Of a stretch of DNA of 64,000 bases, positions 37,566-45,380 are shown piece after piece (within the stretch, counting starts at the first letter, position 1; every line of letters starts with the position of its first letter). Below the pieces are notes generated by a model. That model saw nothing but the letters and a program-made list of their open reading frames with translations. It had not been told where the DNA came from and ran no database searches. Location of the stretch: assembly GCF_019263585.2 (NCBI RefSeq), contig NZ_JADQDF010000001.1:1674001-1738000 (forward strand). The letters run 5' to 3'. This DNA is from Pseudonocardia oceani. GTDB lineage: Bacteria; Actinomycetota; Actinomycetes; Mycobacteriales; Pseudonocardiaceae. Position numbers and translations under genes: made by a program.

Positions 37566-38594
37566 GTGTCCCGGCACCGCTCCCCCGCCGGCCGGCACGC
37601 GCACCCGCGGTCAGCTCCCCCGGCCGCGATCCCCGGTGCGTGGCCGCGTCGCGCCGACGCGCCGCCCGCCCCTGCGCGGGACGGCGGTGGCGTCGCCCTG
37701 CTCGACCCGCCCGGCACGCCCCTGCACGACCCGCGCGAGTTCCCCGCCCCGCCGCGCGAGTTCGCCGCTCCGCCGCGCGAGTTCGCCGATCCCGCCCGCC
37801 CCCCGACCACCGCCGGCCGCACGGGCCCCCGTCACTCCGCCCCGGCCGTCCGCAACGGGCTCGTGGCCGCGGCCGCCACGGCCGGCCTGCTCTCCGTGGC
37901 CGCCCCGCTCGTGCCGGCCCTGCCCGCCACGGATCCCGCCGGCTCCACGACGCTCGCCCTGGCCGCCGAGGCCGCGGCCGCCGCCGGCACCCCCGCCGAC
38001 GCAGGCACCGCGGCCGTGGCGCAGCCCTCGCCCGTGCAGGCCCTGGCCGCGCCCGTCGACGGCCGGCTCCTCGCCGCCAGCATCCTGCCCGTCCCGGGGC
38101 GGACCGAGGTGCTCCCGCCGCAGGCCGACGCCGAGTCGCTGCTCAAGGCGGCCGGGCTCGCCGACGCCGCCCGCGCGTTGGAGGAGCAGCGCCTGGCCCG
38201 CGAGGCCGCCGCGAACTGCGATGTCCCGCTTCGCGGCCTGGGCTCGGTCAAGGGCTTCGTCCGCGACGCCGCCCGCTTCATCTCCTGCCTCTACGACCAG
38301 CCCGCGCTGATCGGCGTCGCCGGGCGCGCCCGCGTCTCCGACCACCCCCGCGGCCTCGCGATCGACTTCATGACCGGGCGCGAGCGCGGCGACCGGATCG
38401 CCGAGTGCGCCCTGGCCAACCAGGACGAGCTGGGCATCAGCTACGTGATCTGGCGCCAGCGCGTCAACTACGGCGACGGCTGGGAGCCGATGGCCGACCG
38501 CGGCGGCGCCACGGAGAACCACTACGACCACGTGCACGTGTCGTTCGAGCGCGGCGGCGGGTCGGGCGCCCCGCTCGCCGCGGCCTGCTCGTAG
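37566..38594 (+). CDS. Exported peptidase-like paralogue with PREFA repeats
   Basis: 342-residue paralogue of the upstream gene. It has the same VSRHRSPAGRHAH start, a proline-rich stretch with three heptad repeats PREFAAP (about 57-78), a hydrophobic segment about 98-120, and the same C-terminal domain: SDHPRGLAIDF and HYDHVHVSF. It lacks the Glu-rich coiled coil. GTG 37566 follows AGAGG. Leader DNA of the two genes is similar over about 40 bp, so the copies duplicated with their regulatory region. A putative cell-wall peptidase; family function unproven. Confidence 0.75.
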   Translation: MSRHRSPAGRHAHPRSAPPAAIPGAWPRRADAPPAPARDGGGVALLDPPGTPLHDPREFPAPPREFAAPPREFADPARPPTTAGRTGPRHSAPAVRNGLVAAAATAGLLSVAAPLVPALPATDPAGSTTLALAAEAAAAAGTPADAGTAAVAQPSPVQALAAPVDGRLLAASILPVPGRTEVLPPQADAESLLKAAGLADAARALEEQRLAREAAANCDVPLRGLGSVKGFVRDAARFISCLYDQPALIGVAGRARVSDHPRGLAIDFMTGRERGDRIAECALANQDELGISYVIWRQRVNYGDGWEPMADRGGATENHYDHVHVSFERGGGSGAPLAAACS

Positions 38595-38599
38595 GGGCC

Positions 38600-40723
38600 C
38601 TACTCCCCGATCCGGCCCGGCCCCGACGCGCCCTCGCGCCAGATGTTGACGACCGACGGCCGCGGCTGCGAGCCCGGGCCGTCCGGCCACGTCGACTGCG
38701 GCGTCTCCGGGCTCGCTCCGTCGAGGTCGCCCGGATGTTGTGGCGAGATCAGCACGAACTCGTCGGTGACGACCGGCCCGCAGCACTCCGCCCCGTTGGG
38801 CACGCTGGCGAACAGCGCGGTGCGCCCGCGCGTCGGCCCCTCCAGCGAGACGCCGTAGAGCCCGTCGTTGATGCCCGCGGGCGTGCCGGGCAGCTCCAGC
38901 GCACGGCCGGAGTCGGTGGAGATCCACAGGTTGCCGCGGCCGTCGAACGCCAGGTTGTCCGGCGAGGTGATCGGGCTGACCTGTGACTTGTCGAAGCCCG
39001 CGAAGTACGTCCCCGGGTCGTCGGGGTCGCCGCAGACCAGCAGGATCCGCCACGCGAAGGCGGGCGCGGCCGCGTCGCCGCCGTCCTCCTCGAGCTCCAG
39101 GACGTGCCCGTGGGCGTTCGTCGTGCGCGGGTTCGCCTCGTCCGGGCCGGCCTTCCCCTCCGTGCCGCGGTCGGTGTTGTTGGTGAGCGCGACGTAGACG
39201 CGGCCGGTCACCGGGTTGGCCTCGACGTCCTCGGGACGGTCCATCTTCGTGGCGCCGACGAGGTCGGCGGCCTGCCGCGTGAAGACGTAGACCTCCTCGG
39301 CCGACATCCCCGGCACGAAGGACTCGGTCCCCGCGGCGAGCTTGATCCACTCACCGGCGCCGTCGAACGCCCCGTCGGCGGGCACGGCCCCGTCGCCGGT
39401 GATCTCCGCGGCCGGGCTGTCGCCGGTGAAGCGGGCGACGTAGAGGGTGCCGTCGTCGAGCAGGGTGGCGTTGGCCTCGCGGGCGGCGCGGGTGCCGCCC
39501 TCCTGCATCGCGCGGTCGGAGACGAACTTGTAGACGTAGTCGAAGCGCTCGTCGTCGCCCATGTAGGCCACCGCGCGGCCGTCGGCGGCGAGGTGGGTCG
39601 TGGCGCCCTCGTGCTTGAAGCGGCCCAGCGCCGTGCGCTTGACGGGTGTGGCCGTCGGGTCCTGCGGGTCGACCTCGACGATCCAGCCGAACCGGTTGGG
39701 CTCGTTGGGCTCGGCGAGCATGTCGAAGCGCGGGTCGAAGCGCTCCCACTTGCGCTCCGACGCCTCCTCCGTGATGCCGTAGCGCTCGGCGCGCGCCAGG
39801 ACGGCGGGGTCGACGACCGACGCGGCGTTGGCGAAGTACTGGTTGAAGTTCTCCTCGCCGGACAGGAACGTGCCCCACGGCGTGACGCCGCCCGCGCAGT
39901 TGTTCAGCGTGCCGAGCACGCGCGTGCCGGTGGGGTCCGCGGAGGTCTGCAGCAGCGCCGACCCGGCGGCGGGCCCGGTGAGCAGGAACTCCGAGGTGGC
40001 GGTGTAGCGGCGGTTGAGGGGGTCGAGGACCGCGCGCATCTCGCCGGTGGCCGGGTCGCGCTCGACCACGTGCACCGACAGCCCGTGCGCGGCCATCCCG
40101 ATGCGCACCTGCGTCTCGGTGGGGTTCTCCTCGTCGTAGCCGGGGAACATCAGCGGCTCGATCGAGTACTCGTGGTTGTTGAACATGACGAGGCGGTCGC
40201 CGTCGAGCGGCAGGACCCCGCAGAAGTCGTTGTTGTAGCCGAACTGCTGCGCCTGCGCCTCGGGCGTCTGGTTCGCGAAGTCGAACTCCGGGGCTCCCGG
40301 CACGACCGGGTCTCCCCAGCGGATCACGACGTTGCTGGCGTACCCCGGGGGCAGCGTGATGCCGTCGGTGTTGTTGACGGGGACGGTCGCGTAGTCCAGC
40401 CCGCGCGGCAGCCCGCTCGCGGTGACCTCGGCGGCCGGCGCCACGGCGGGCGAGGTGGTGCACGCGGCGAGCGCCCCGGTGGACCCGACGGCCAGGGTGA
40501 TCACGGCTCCGGCCCGCAGCGCGCCGCGGCGGGAGATCGCGCGCTGCAGCACGGCCCCGAAGTACTCGTTCTCGGAGCGGTTGGGCACCGGCCGCGCGCA
40601 GGCGTCGCCGCAGCGGTAGCGGCAGGTGTAGAGCCGGCCGGGTCGGTGTGCGGCCGCGAGCAGGGGGAGCTCGACGGCACCGGGCCGGGTGGTGGAGCCG
40701 GCGTCCGGGCAGGGCTGGGCCAC
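38600..40723 (-). CDS. PhoX-type alkaline phosphatase (DUF839), Tat-exported
   Basis: About 707 residues. The signal ISRRGALRAGAVITLAVG (about 62-80) has a twin-arginine motif; the mature protein is a PhoX-like calcium/iron phosphatase with NNHEYSIEP, CAGGVTPWGTFLSGEEN, DRPEDVEANPVTGRVYVALT and SPDNLAFDGRGNLW blocks. It hydrolyses phosphate esters outside the cell. Start choice: the ATG at 40729 directly abuts AGGAGG, too close for use, whereas the GTG at 40723 has a 6-nt spacing. The N-terminal Cys-containing extension before the signal (YTCRYRCGDACARP) is longer than usual. Convergent with the exported peptidase-like genes. Confidence 0.87.
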   Translation of the reverse strand: MAQPCPDAGSTTRPGAVELPLLAAAHRPGRLYTCRYRCGDACARPVPNRSENEYFGAVLQRAISRRGALRAGAVITLAVGSTGALAACTTSPAVAPAAEVTASGLPRGLDYATVPVNNTDGITLPPGYASNVVIRWGDPVVPGAPEFDFANQTPEAQAQQFGYNNDFCGVLPLDGDRLVMFNNHEYSIEPLMFPGYDEENPTETQVRIGMAAHGLSVHVVERDPATGEMRAVLDPLNRRYTATSEFLLTGPAAGSALLQTSADPTGTRVLGTLNNCAGGVTPWGTFLSGEENFNQYFANAASVVDPAVLARAERYGITEEASERKWERFDPRFDMLAEPNEPNRFGWIVEVDPQDPTATPVKRTALGRFKHEGATTHLAADGRAVAYMGDDERFDYVYKFVSDRAMQEGGTRAAREANATLLDDGTLYVARFTGDSPAAEITGDGAVPADGAFDGAGEWIKLAAGTESFVPGMSAEEVYVFTRQAADLVGATKMDRPEDVEANPVTGRVYVALTNNTDRGTEGKAGPDEANPRTTNAHGHVLELEEDGGDAAAPAFAWRILLVCGDPDDPGTYFAGFDKSQVSPITSPDNLAFDGRGNLWISTDSGRALELPGTPAGINDGLYGVSLEGPTRGRTALFASVPNGAECCGPVVTDEFVLISPQHPGDLDGASPETPQSTWPDGPGSQPRPSVVNIWREGASGPGRIGE

Positions 40724-40815
40724 GGTCATCCTCCTGGTGGGAGTTCGGGAGGACCGACCCTAGGTAGCCCGTTCGCCGAACCGGTGATCCCCGGATGGAC
40801 GACAGGTGAACGTGC

Positions 40816-41256
40816 TCAGCTGCCCGGCGTCGCCTCGTGGCCGGGGCGTCCGGCAGTGCGTCGGCGCTGCTTCATCTCGGCCTCGAGCACGTGGCGGCGC
40901 CCGTCCATCGTCTTGTCGCGGACGGTCCGCTCCAGCTCGCGCCAGGTCGCGTAGTAGCCGTCGTCGAACTCCTCCACGATCTGGAACGTCCAGCGCCCGG
41001 CGAGGACGTTGCGCCCGACGAGCTCGGACTCGATGCGCTCGGCGAGGTCGGCGTGGCCCTCGGCGCGCAGGCCCTCGGTCACGTCGTCGAGCATGGCGTC
41101 GGCGCCGCCCATGAGCTGGTGGAACTCGTAGAGGGCGCCGCGGGCGCGCTCGATGCGCTCCAGCGCCTCGGAGAGCGCGCCGACAGCGGACACGAGGTCG
41201 TCGGAGGCACCGGCGGGACGGGCGTGGTCGTCGTCGAGGGGTTCCACGGCGAGCAC
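40816..41256 (-). CDS. Hypothetical helical protein
   Basis: About 146 residues, predicted mostly helical: ALSEALERIERARGALYEFHQLMGG, DVTEGLRAEGHADLAERIES, WTFQIVEEFDDGYYATWRELER. No membrane segment or recognised motif; similar small proteins occur in actinobacteria without assigned function. The start is uncertain: GTG 41256 (VLAVEPL) is chosen, but GTG 41301 and GTG 41244 are possible and none has a strong ribosome site. Divergent from the ClpP-like gene and 86 bp upstream of PhoX on the same strand. Confidence 0.6.
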   Translation of the reverse strand: MLAVEPLDDDHARPAGASDDLVSAVGALSEALERIERARGALYEFHQLMGGADAMLDDVTEGLRAEGHADLAERIESELVGRNVLAGRWTFQIVEEFDDGYYATWRELERTVRDKTMDGRRHVLEAEMKQRRRTAGRPGHEATPGS

Positions 41257-41359
41257 GTGCCCCGTTCGCCCACGGCGCAAACGCGGGCCCCCGGCGAACA
41301 CGGCCCGCAGCGCGGGCCGGCGGTCCTAGCGTCGGGCCACCGACACCCGAGGAGTCACC

Positions 41360-41962
41360 GTGCCCCCGCAGCCCGTCCCGCCCCCGCCCCATCCGCCGTT
41401 CCCCGGGCCCCGGCCCTCCCACCCCACGGCCTCCGCCTCGTCGACGGTCCTCGTCGCGGGCGCCGACCCGGTCCTCGACCACCTGCTCGACGTCCGGGTC
41501 GTGCACGTCGGCGGCGTCCTCGACGACGACGCCGCGCAGCGGGTCTGCGCGCGCCTGCGCCTGCTCGCCGCCCGCGACGCGCGCCACGACGTCGTGCTGA
41601 CGGTGTCCTGCACGGGCGGTCCGGCCGGGGCCGCGCTCGCCGTCGTCGACACGATGGAGCTGATCGGCCCCGACGTCGCGACCTGCGTGGTCGGCGCCGC
41701 TTCCGGCGTGGGGCTGCTGCTCGCGGCGAGCGGCGCGCCCGGCAAGCGGACGGCCACCGCGCACGCCCGCCTCACCCTGCTGGCGCCCGCGGAGCCGTTC
41801 GGGATGGCCGTGCTCGCGCCCGGGCAGCAGGCCGACGTGGTCGCGCTGCTCGCCGCGCGCACCGGCCAGGGGGTCGACCGGATCACCGCCGACACCGCGG
41901 CGCGGCGCTGGTTCACCACGCCCGAGGCGGTCGCCTACGGACTGGTCGACGGGCCGGCCTAG
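41360..41962 (+). CDS. ClpP-like protein with altered catalytic triad
   Basis: 200-residue homologue of the ClpP peptidase subunit. A proline-rich N-terminus (about 1-25) precedes the crotonase-like fold. Alignment by eye with ClpP: the nucleophile Ser is kept in VGAASGVGLLLA, the His in TATAHARL, but the Asp of the C-terminal RDRFLS block is Arg in ADTAARRWFTTPEAVAYGLVD. It also lacks the length of the handle helix region of some ClpPs. It may be a regulatory or inactive ring subunit. GTG 41360 has GAGGAG upstream. No clpX or second clpP is adjacent. Confidence 0.75.
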   Translation: MPPQPVPPPPHPPFPGPRPSHPTASASSTVLVAGADPVLDHLLDVRVVHVGGVLDDDAAQRVCARLRLLAARDARHDVVLTVSCTGGPAGAALAVVDTMELIGPDVATCVVGAASGVGLLLAASGAPGKRTATAHARLTLLAPAEPFGMAVLAPGQQADVVALLAARTGQGVDRITADTAARRWFTTPEAVAYGLVDGPA

Positions 41963-42729
41963 GTCACCGTCCAGTGCCCGGGCCGGTCACGCCCGGCCGG
42001 CAGCGTGGTCGCGGCGTCGCCGCGGGCCGCGTCGAGCTGGGGCTGCACGCCGAACAGGACGCCGGTGAGGTCGGCGCCGCGGAGGTCGGCCCCGCGCAGG
42101 TCGGCGCCCAGCAGGTCGGCGCCGCGGAGGTCGGCCCCGCGCAGGTCCGCGCCCAGCAGGACGGCCCCGCGCAGGCAGGCGCGGCGCAGGTCGCGCCTGC
42201 GTGCGCCGACGAGGTCGGCCCCGGCGAGGTCCGGCCCGGCCGGGTCGCGGACCTCCGCGCTCACCGCGCGCAGCAGCCCCGCCACCTCCGCGCGGTGCGC
42301 CGACGGGTCGAGCGCGGCGAGGTCGTCGGGGGTACCGCCGACCAGGCGCAGCGTCTCGTCGCGGGCGCGGCGGACGGCGGCGTCGTGGCTGCTGCCGCGC
42401 TCGAGCGCCTCGGTCTCGTACGCCAGGAGCTCGTGCAGCACCCGCACCACGGGGAACACCGCGCCGACCCGGGCGTCGAGCCGCCCGCCGAACGTCACCT
42501 GGACGACCCGCTGGCCCGCGCCGAAGCAGTCGTAGACGGTGCAGCCGGGGAAGCCGCGCTCGCGCAGAGAGGAGTGGATGCCGCAGCCGTGGTCGGGGCG
42601 CAGGTTCGGGCACGGCGTGCCGGCGGGCTTGTCGATGGCGAAGTCGGCCGACGCGGCGAACGCGGGCAGGACGCAGCAGAGGCCGGCGCAGCGCGCGCAG
42701 TCGGCCCGCAGGTCGGTCGGGGCGGGCAC
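41959..42729 (-). CDS. Cys-rich pentapeptide-repeat protein
   Basis: 256-residue fusion. The N-terminal cysteine-rich domain (CARCAGLCC at about 11-19, then CPNL and CGIH, GCTVYDCF) resembles YkgJ-type zinc/iron-cluster domains. A helical middle follows, then a C-terminal right-handed quadrilateral helix of about 11 pentapeptide repeats (ADLRG, ADLLG; about 168-225). Pentapeptide proteins can mimic DNA or protect gyrase, but the short run and the Cys domain make a function uncertain. GTG 42729, divergent from pfkA; the stop overlaps the ClpP-like stop (CTAG). Confidence 0.75.
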   Translation of the reverse strand: MPAPTDLRADCARCAGLCCVLPAFAASADFAIDKPAGTPCPNLRPDHGCGIHSSLRERGFPGCTVYDCFGAGQRVVQVTFGGRLDARVGAVFPVVRVLHELLAYETEALERGSSHDAAVRRARDETLRLVGGTPDDLAALDPSAHRAEVAGLLRAVSAEVRDPAGPDLAGADLVGARRRDLRRACLRGAVLLGADLRGADLRGADLLGADLRGADLRGADLTGVLFGVQPQLDAARGDAATTLPAGRDRPGHWTVT

Positions 42730-42816
42730 CCGTCCACGGTACGGGGCCGATAGGACGCCTCCGCGCGCACGGCGCTAGCGTGTGCCCACTTCTGCATCGA
42801 TGGAGAGGCCTCTCAC

Positions 42817-43842
42817 ATGCGCGTCGGCGTGCTCACCGGTGGCGGCGACTGCCCCGGACTGAACGCGGTCATCCGGGCGATCGTCCGCAAGGGCGTCCCC
42901 GAGTACGGCTACTCGTTCCTCGGCTTCCGCGACGGCTGGCGCGGCCCGCTGGAGGCGCTCACCAAGCCCCTCGACATCCCCGCGGTGCGCGGTCTGCTGC
43001 CGCGCGGCGGCACGATCCTGGGGTCGTCGCGGACCAACCCGTTCGCGGTCGAGGGGGGCGTCGAGAAGATCCGCACGAACCTGCAGAACCTGGGCGTCGA
43101 CGCGCTCATCGCGATCGGCGGCGAGGACACGCTCGGCGTCGCGACGAAGCTGCACGAGATCGGCGTCAACGTCATCGGCGTGCCGAAGACGATCGACAAC
43201 GACCTCTCGGGCACCGACTACACGTTCGGCTTCGACACCGCGGTCAACATCGCGACCGAGGCCATCGACCGGCTGCACACCACCGCGGAGAGCCACCACC
43301 GCGCGCTCATCGTCGAGGTGATGGGCCGCCACGCCGGCTGGATCGCGCTGCACGCCGGCATGGCGGGCGGGGCCAACATCATCCTCATCCCCGAGGTGCG
43401 GTTCGACATCGAGCAGGTCTGCCGCTGGGTCGAGTCGCGGTTCCGCCTCGACTACGCGCCGATCATCGTCGTGTCCGAGGGCGCCATGCCCAAGGACCGC
43501 GACGAGTCCCTGCTCAACGGGGAGAAGGACGCGTTCGGCCACGTCCGCCTCGGGGGGATCGGCGACTGGCTGGCCAAGGAGATCGAGACGCGCACCGGCA
43601 AGGAGGCCCGCACCACCGTGCTCGGGCACGTGCAGCGCGGCGGCACCCCGACCGCCCGCGACCGCTGGCTCGCGACCCGCTTCGGCCTGCACGCGATCGA
43701 CGCCGTGCACGCCGGGCAGTGGGGCCAGATGACGGCGCTGCGCGGCACCGACATCACGATGGTGCCGCTGTCGGAGGCCACCAAGGAGCTCAAGGTCGTC
43801 GACCCGGCGCTCTACGCCGAGGCCGAGGTGTTCTTCGGGTAG
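42817..43842 (+). CDS. pfkA: 6-phosphofructokinase with PPi-type specificity residues
   Basis: 341-residue phosphofructokinase (fructose 6-phosphate to fructose 1,6-bisphosphate) of the actinobacterial group III. GGGDCPGLNA binds phosphoryl donor; PKTIDNDL carries the catalytic Asp127. At the two donor-specificity positions it has Asp104 (GGEDT) and Lys124, the PPi-type pair, as in the Amycolatopsis PPi-dependent enzyme, rather than Gly104 of ATP enzymes. It may thus be PPi-dependent and reversible. The ribosome site GAGAGG lies in a 12-bp palindrome (42803-42814). TAGCGT (42775-42780) is a possible -10. Confidence 0.93.
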   Translation: MRVGVLTGGGDCPGLNAVIRAIVRKGVPEYGYSFLGFRDGWRGPLEALTKPLDIPAVRGLLPRGGTILGSSRTNPFAVEGGVEKIRTNLQNLGVDALIAIGGEDTLGVATKLHEIGVNVIGVPKTIDNDLSGTDYTFGFDTAVNIATEAIDRLHTTAESHHRALIVEVMGRHAGWIALHAGMAGGANIILIPEVRFDIEQVCRWVESRFRLDYAPIIVVSEGAMPKDRDESLLNGEKDAFGHVRLGGIGDWLAKEIETRTGKEARTTVLGHVQRGGTPTARDRWLATRFGLHAIDAVHAGQWGQMTALRGTDITMVPLSEATKELKVVDPALYAEAEVFFG

Positions 43843-44432
43843 CCGCCGGCGGTCCGCCGCTCCCGCCACGCGCGGTAGCGGCGGTACCCGCGGCGCACGT
43901 TGCGCCACAGCACCACCAGCAGGATCACCCCGATGACCAGCAGCACCGCGGCGATCCCGAACGCCACCACCGGCGCGACGACGACGAGCGTCGCCACCCC
44001 GGCCACGGCGACGTCCTCCCCCAGGCTCACGCCGATGTTCGTGACGGGCTCGGGCGAGGTGTTGACGATCAGCCGCAGACCGCCCTTGACGAGGTGGCTC
44101 ACGAGCGCGGCCGCCCCGCCGCTCGCGGCCAGCACCGCCTGCTCCAGCGAGGTCGCGTCTCCGGCCAGCAGCAGCCCGATCACCGCGCCCGCCGTCGGCC
44201 GGATCGCGGTGGACACCGCGTCCCACAGCGAGTCGACGTAGGGGATCTTGTCGGTGACGAACTCCAGCAGGTAGAGCACCGCGGCGACGACCAGCACGTC
44301 GGTGCGGGTCAGCGCCTCGGGCACCGCCTCGATCCCGCCGAAGCGGCCCAGCACGCCGAGCACGACCACGCAGAGGTAGGCGTTGACGCCGCTCGCCCAC
44401 CCGCTCGCCAGCACCGCCGGCACCAGCTCCAT
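43812..44432 (-). CDS. DUF4126 membrane protein
   Basis: 206-residue integral membrane protein, about five or six helices. The N-terminal MELVPAVLASGWASGVNAYLCV and the VTDKIPYVDSLWDAVSTAIRPTAGA block are typical for the DUF4126 family, function unknown; the C-terminus is basic (RRGYRRYRAWRERR). It overlaps the pfkA 3' end by 31 nt in convergent orientation, so the two transcripts must interfere or share a terminator region. Confidence 0.8.
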   Translation of the reverse strand: MELVPAVLASGWASGVNAYLCVVVLGVLGRFGGIEAVPEALTRTDVLVVAAVLYLLEFVTDKIPYVDSLWDAVSTAIRPTAGAVIGLLLAGDATSLEQAVLAASGGAAALVSHLVKGGLRLIVNTSPEPVTNIGVSLGEDVAVAGVATLVVVAPVVAFGIAAVLLVIGVILLVVLWRNVRRGYRRYRAWRERRTAGGYPKNTSASA

Positions 44433-44468
44433 ATGGTCAGGCTAGGCGCGGGAGATCACGGGGCAGCC

Positions 44469-45206
44469 TCAGACGATGCCCTGCCGGGTGGCGGTGTAGA
44501 CGATCTCGGTGCGGCGGCGGACCTCGAGCTTGTCGCGCAGGTTGCGCACGTGGAACTTGACGGTGGCCTCGCTGATCAGCAGCCGCGCGCCGATCTCGCG
44601 GTTGGACATGCCGACGGCGAGCAGGCGCAGCACCTGGTTCTCGCGGTCGGTGAGCATCGCGCCGCCGAGCCGGCGGACGGCGGGGCGGTCGTCGTCGCGC
44701 ACGACGTCGACCGACGGCTCGACGCCGCGGGGACGGGAGTCGAAGACGCTCTCGCCGCGCAGCAGTGCGTGGATCGCGCGGAGGATGTCGGCGGTCTCGG
44801 CGCCCTTGCGGAGGTAGCCGTGCACGCCGAGGCGCACGGTGCGCATCATGACCTCGCGGTCGCGGTTGCCCGTGAGCACGAGGATCCGGGCGCCGCGGTG
44901 GCGCTCGAGCAGCATCCGGGCGAGGTCGACGCCCGCCGAGTCGCCGCGGCCCAGGTCGACGTCGAGGATCACCAGGTCGGGCGGGCAGCGGTCGGCGACC
45001 ACGAGCGCGTCGCGCGGGGATGCGGCCTCGCCGACGACGGCGAGCTCGGGGTCGGGGGCGACGAGCTGCCGCAGTCCGAAGCGGACGATGGCCTCGGAGT
45101 CGACGAGCAGCAGGCGGGCGGTCCGGCGCGCCGTCGGGGTGGCGATGCCGGTCATCGCGCGGTCGAGCAGGGCCACGTCCGGTTCGAGCACGGCTTCGGT
45201 CGTCAC
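44469..45206 (-). CDS. NarL/LuxR-family response regulator
   Basis: 245-residue two-component response regulator. The receiver domain (about 32-150) has the phosphorylatable Asp in LVILDVDLGRGDS and Lys in YLRKGAE; the C-terminal LuxR helix-turn-helix (about 180-240) begins LTDRENQVLRLLAVG. An unusual N-terminal extension of about 30 residues precedes the receiver. GTG 45206 follows AAGGAGG by 7 nt. No histidine kinase is adjacent, so it is an orphan; it diverges from the GAF regulator gene. Confidence 0.87.
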   Translation of the reverse strand: MTTEAVLEPDVALLDRAMTGIATPTARRTARLLLVDSEAIVRFGLRQLVAPDPELAVVGEAASPRDALVVADRCPPDLVILDVDLGRGDSAGVDLARMLLERHRGARILVLTGNRDREVMMRTVRLGVHGYLRKGAETADILRAIHALLRGESVFDSRPRGVEPSVDVVRDDDRPAVRRLGGAMLTDRENQVLRLLAVGMSNREIGARLLISEATVKFHVRNLRDKLEVRRRTEIVYTATRQGIV

Positions 45207-45307
45207 GGGCGAACCTCCTTGGGGCCGTCGGGCGTGTCACGCGTCACTGGTCCCGGACCCTAGGTACCGCCACGTTGCCTCGACGTTGCACGCGCAAGGA
45301 GGGCCCG

Positions 45308-45352
45308 CTTGCCCCGTTCGGAGGCCTGGGCGATGATGTCGCCCGGGGCAAG
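45308..45352. promoter_or_regulatory. Long inverted repeat upstream of GAF regulator gene
   Basis: Outer arms CTTGCCCCG (45308-45316) and CGGGGCAAG (45344-45352), with an inner pair GGGCGA / TCGCCC (45328-45333, 45339-45344). It can form a nested stem-loop in the leader or be an operator in the 174-bp divergent interval. Confidence 0.4.
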
Positions 45353-45380
45353 TCCTGGAGCGACGACGCTCGGAGCACAC

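Noticed and set aside
37441..38594. Possible c-di-AMP (ydaO-type) riboswitch before the exported peptidase-like genes
   Set aside because: Such switches precede cell-wall hydrolase genes in actinobacteria, but the conserved core words of the class were not found in either leader.
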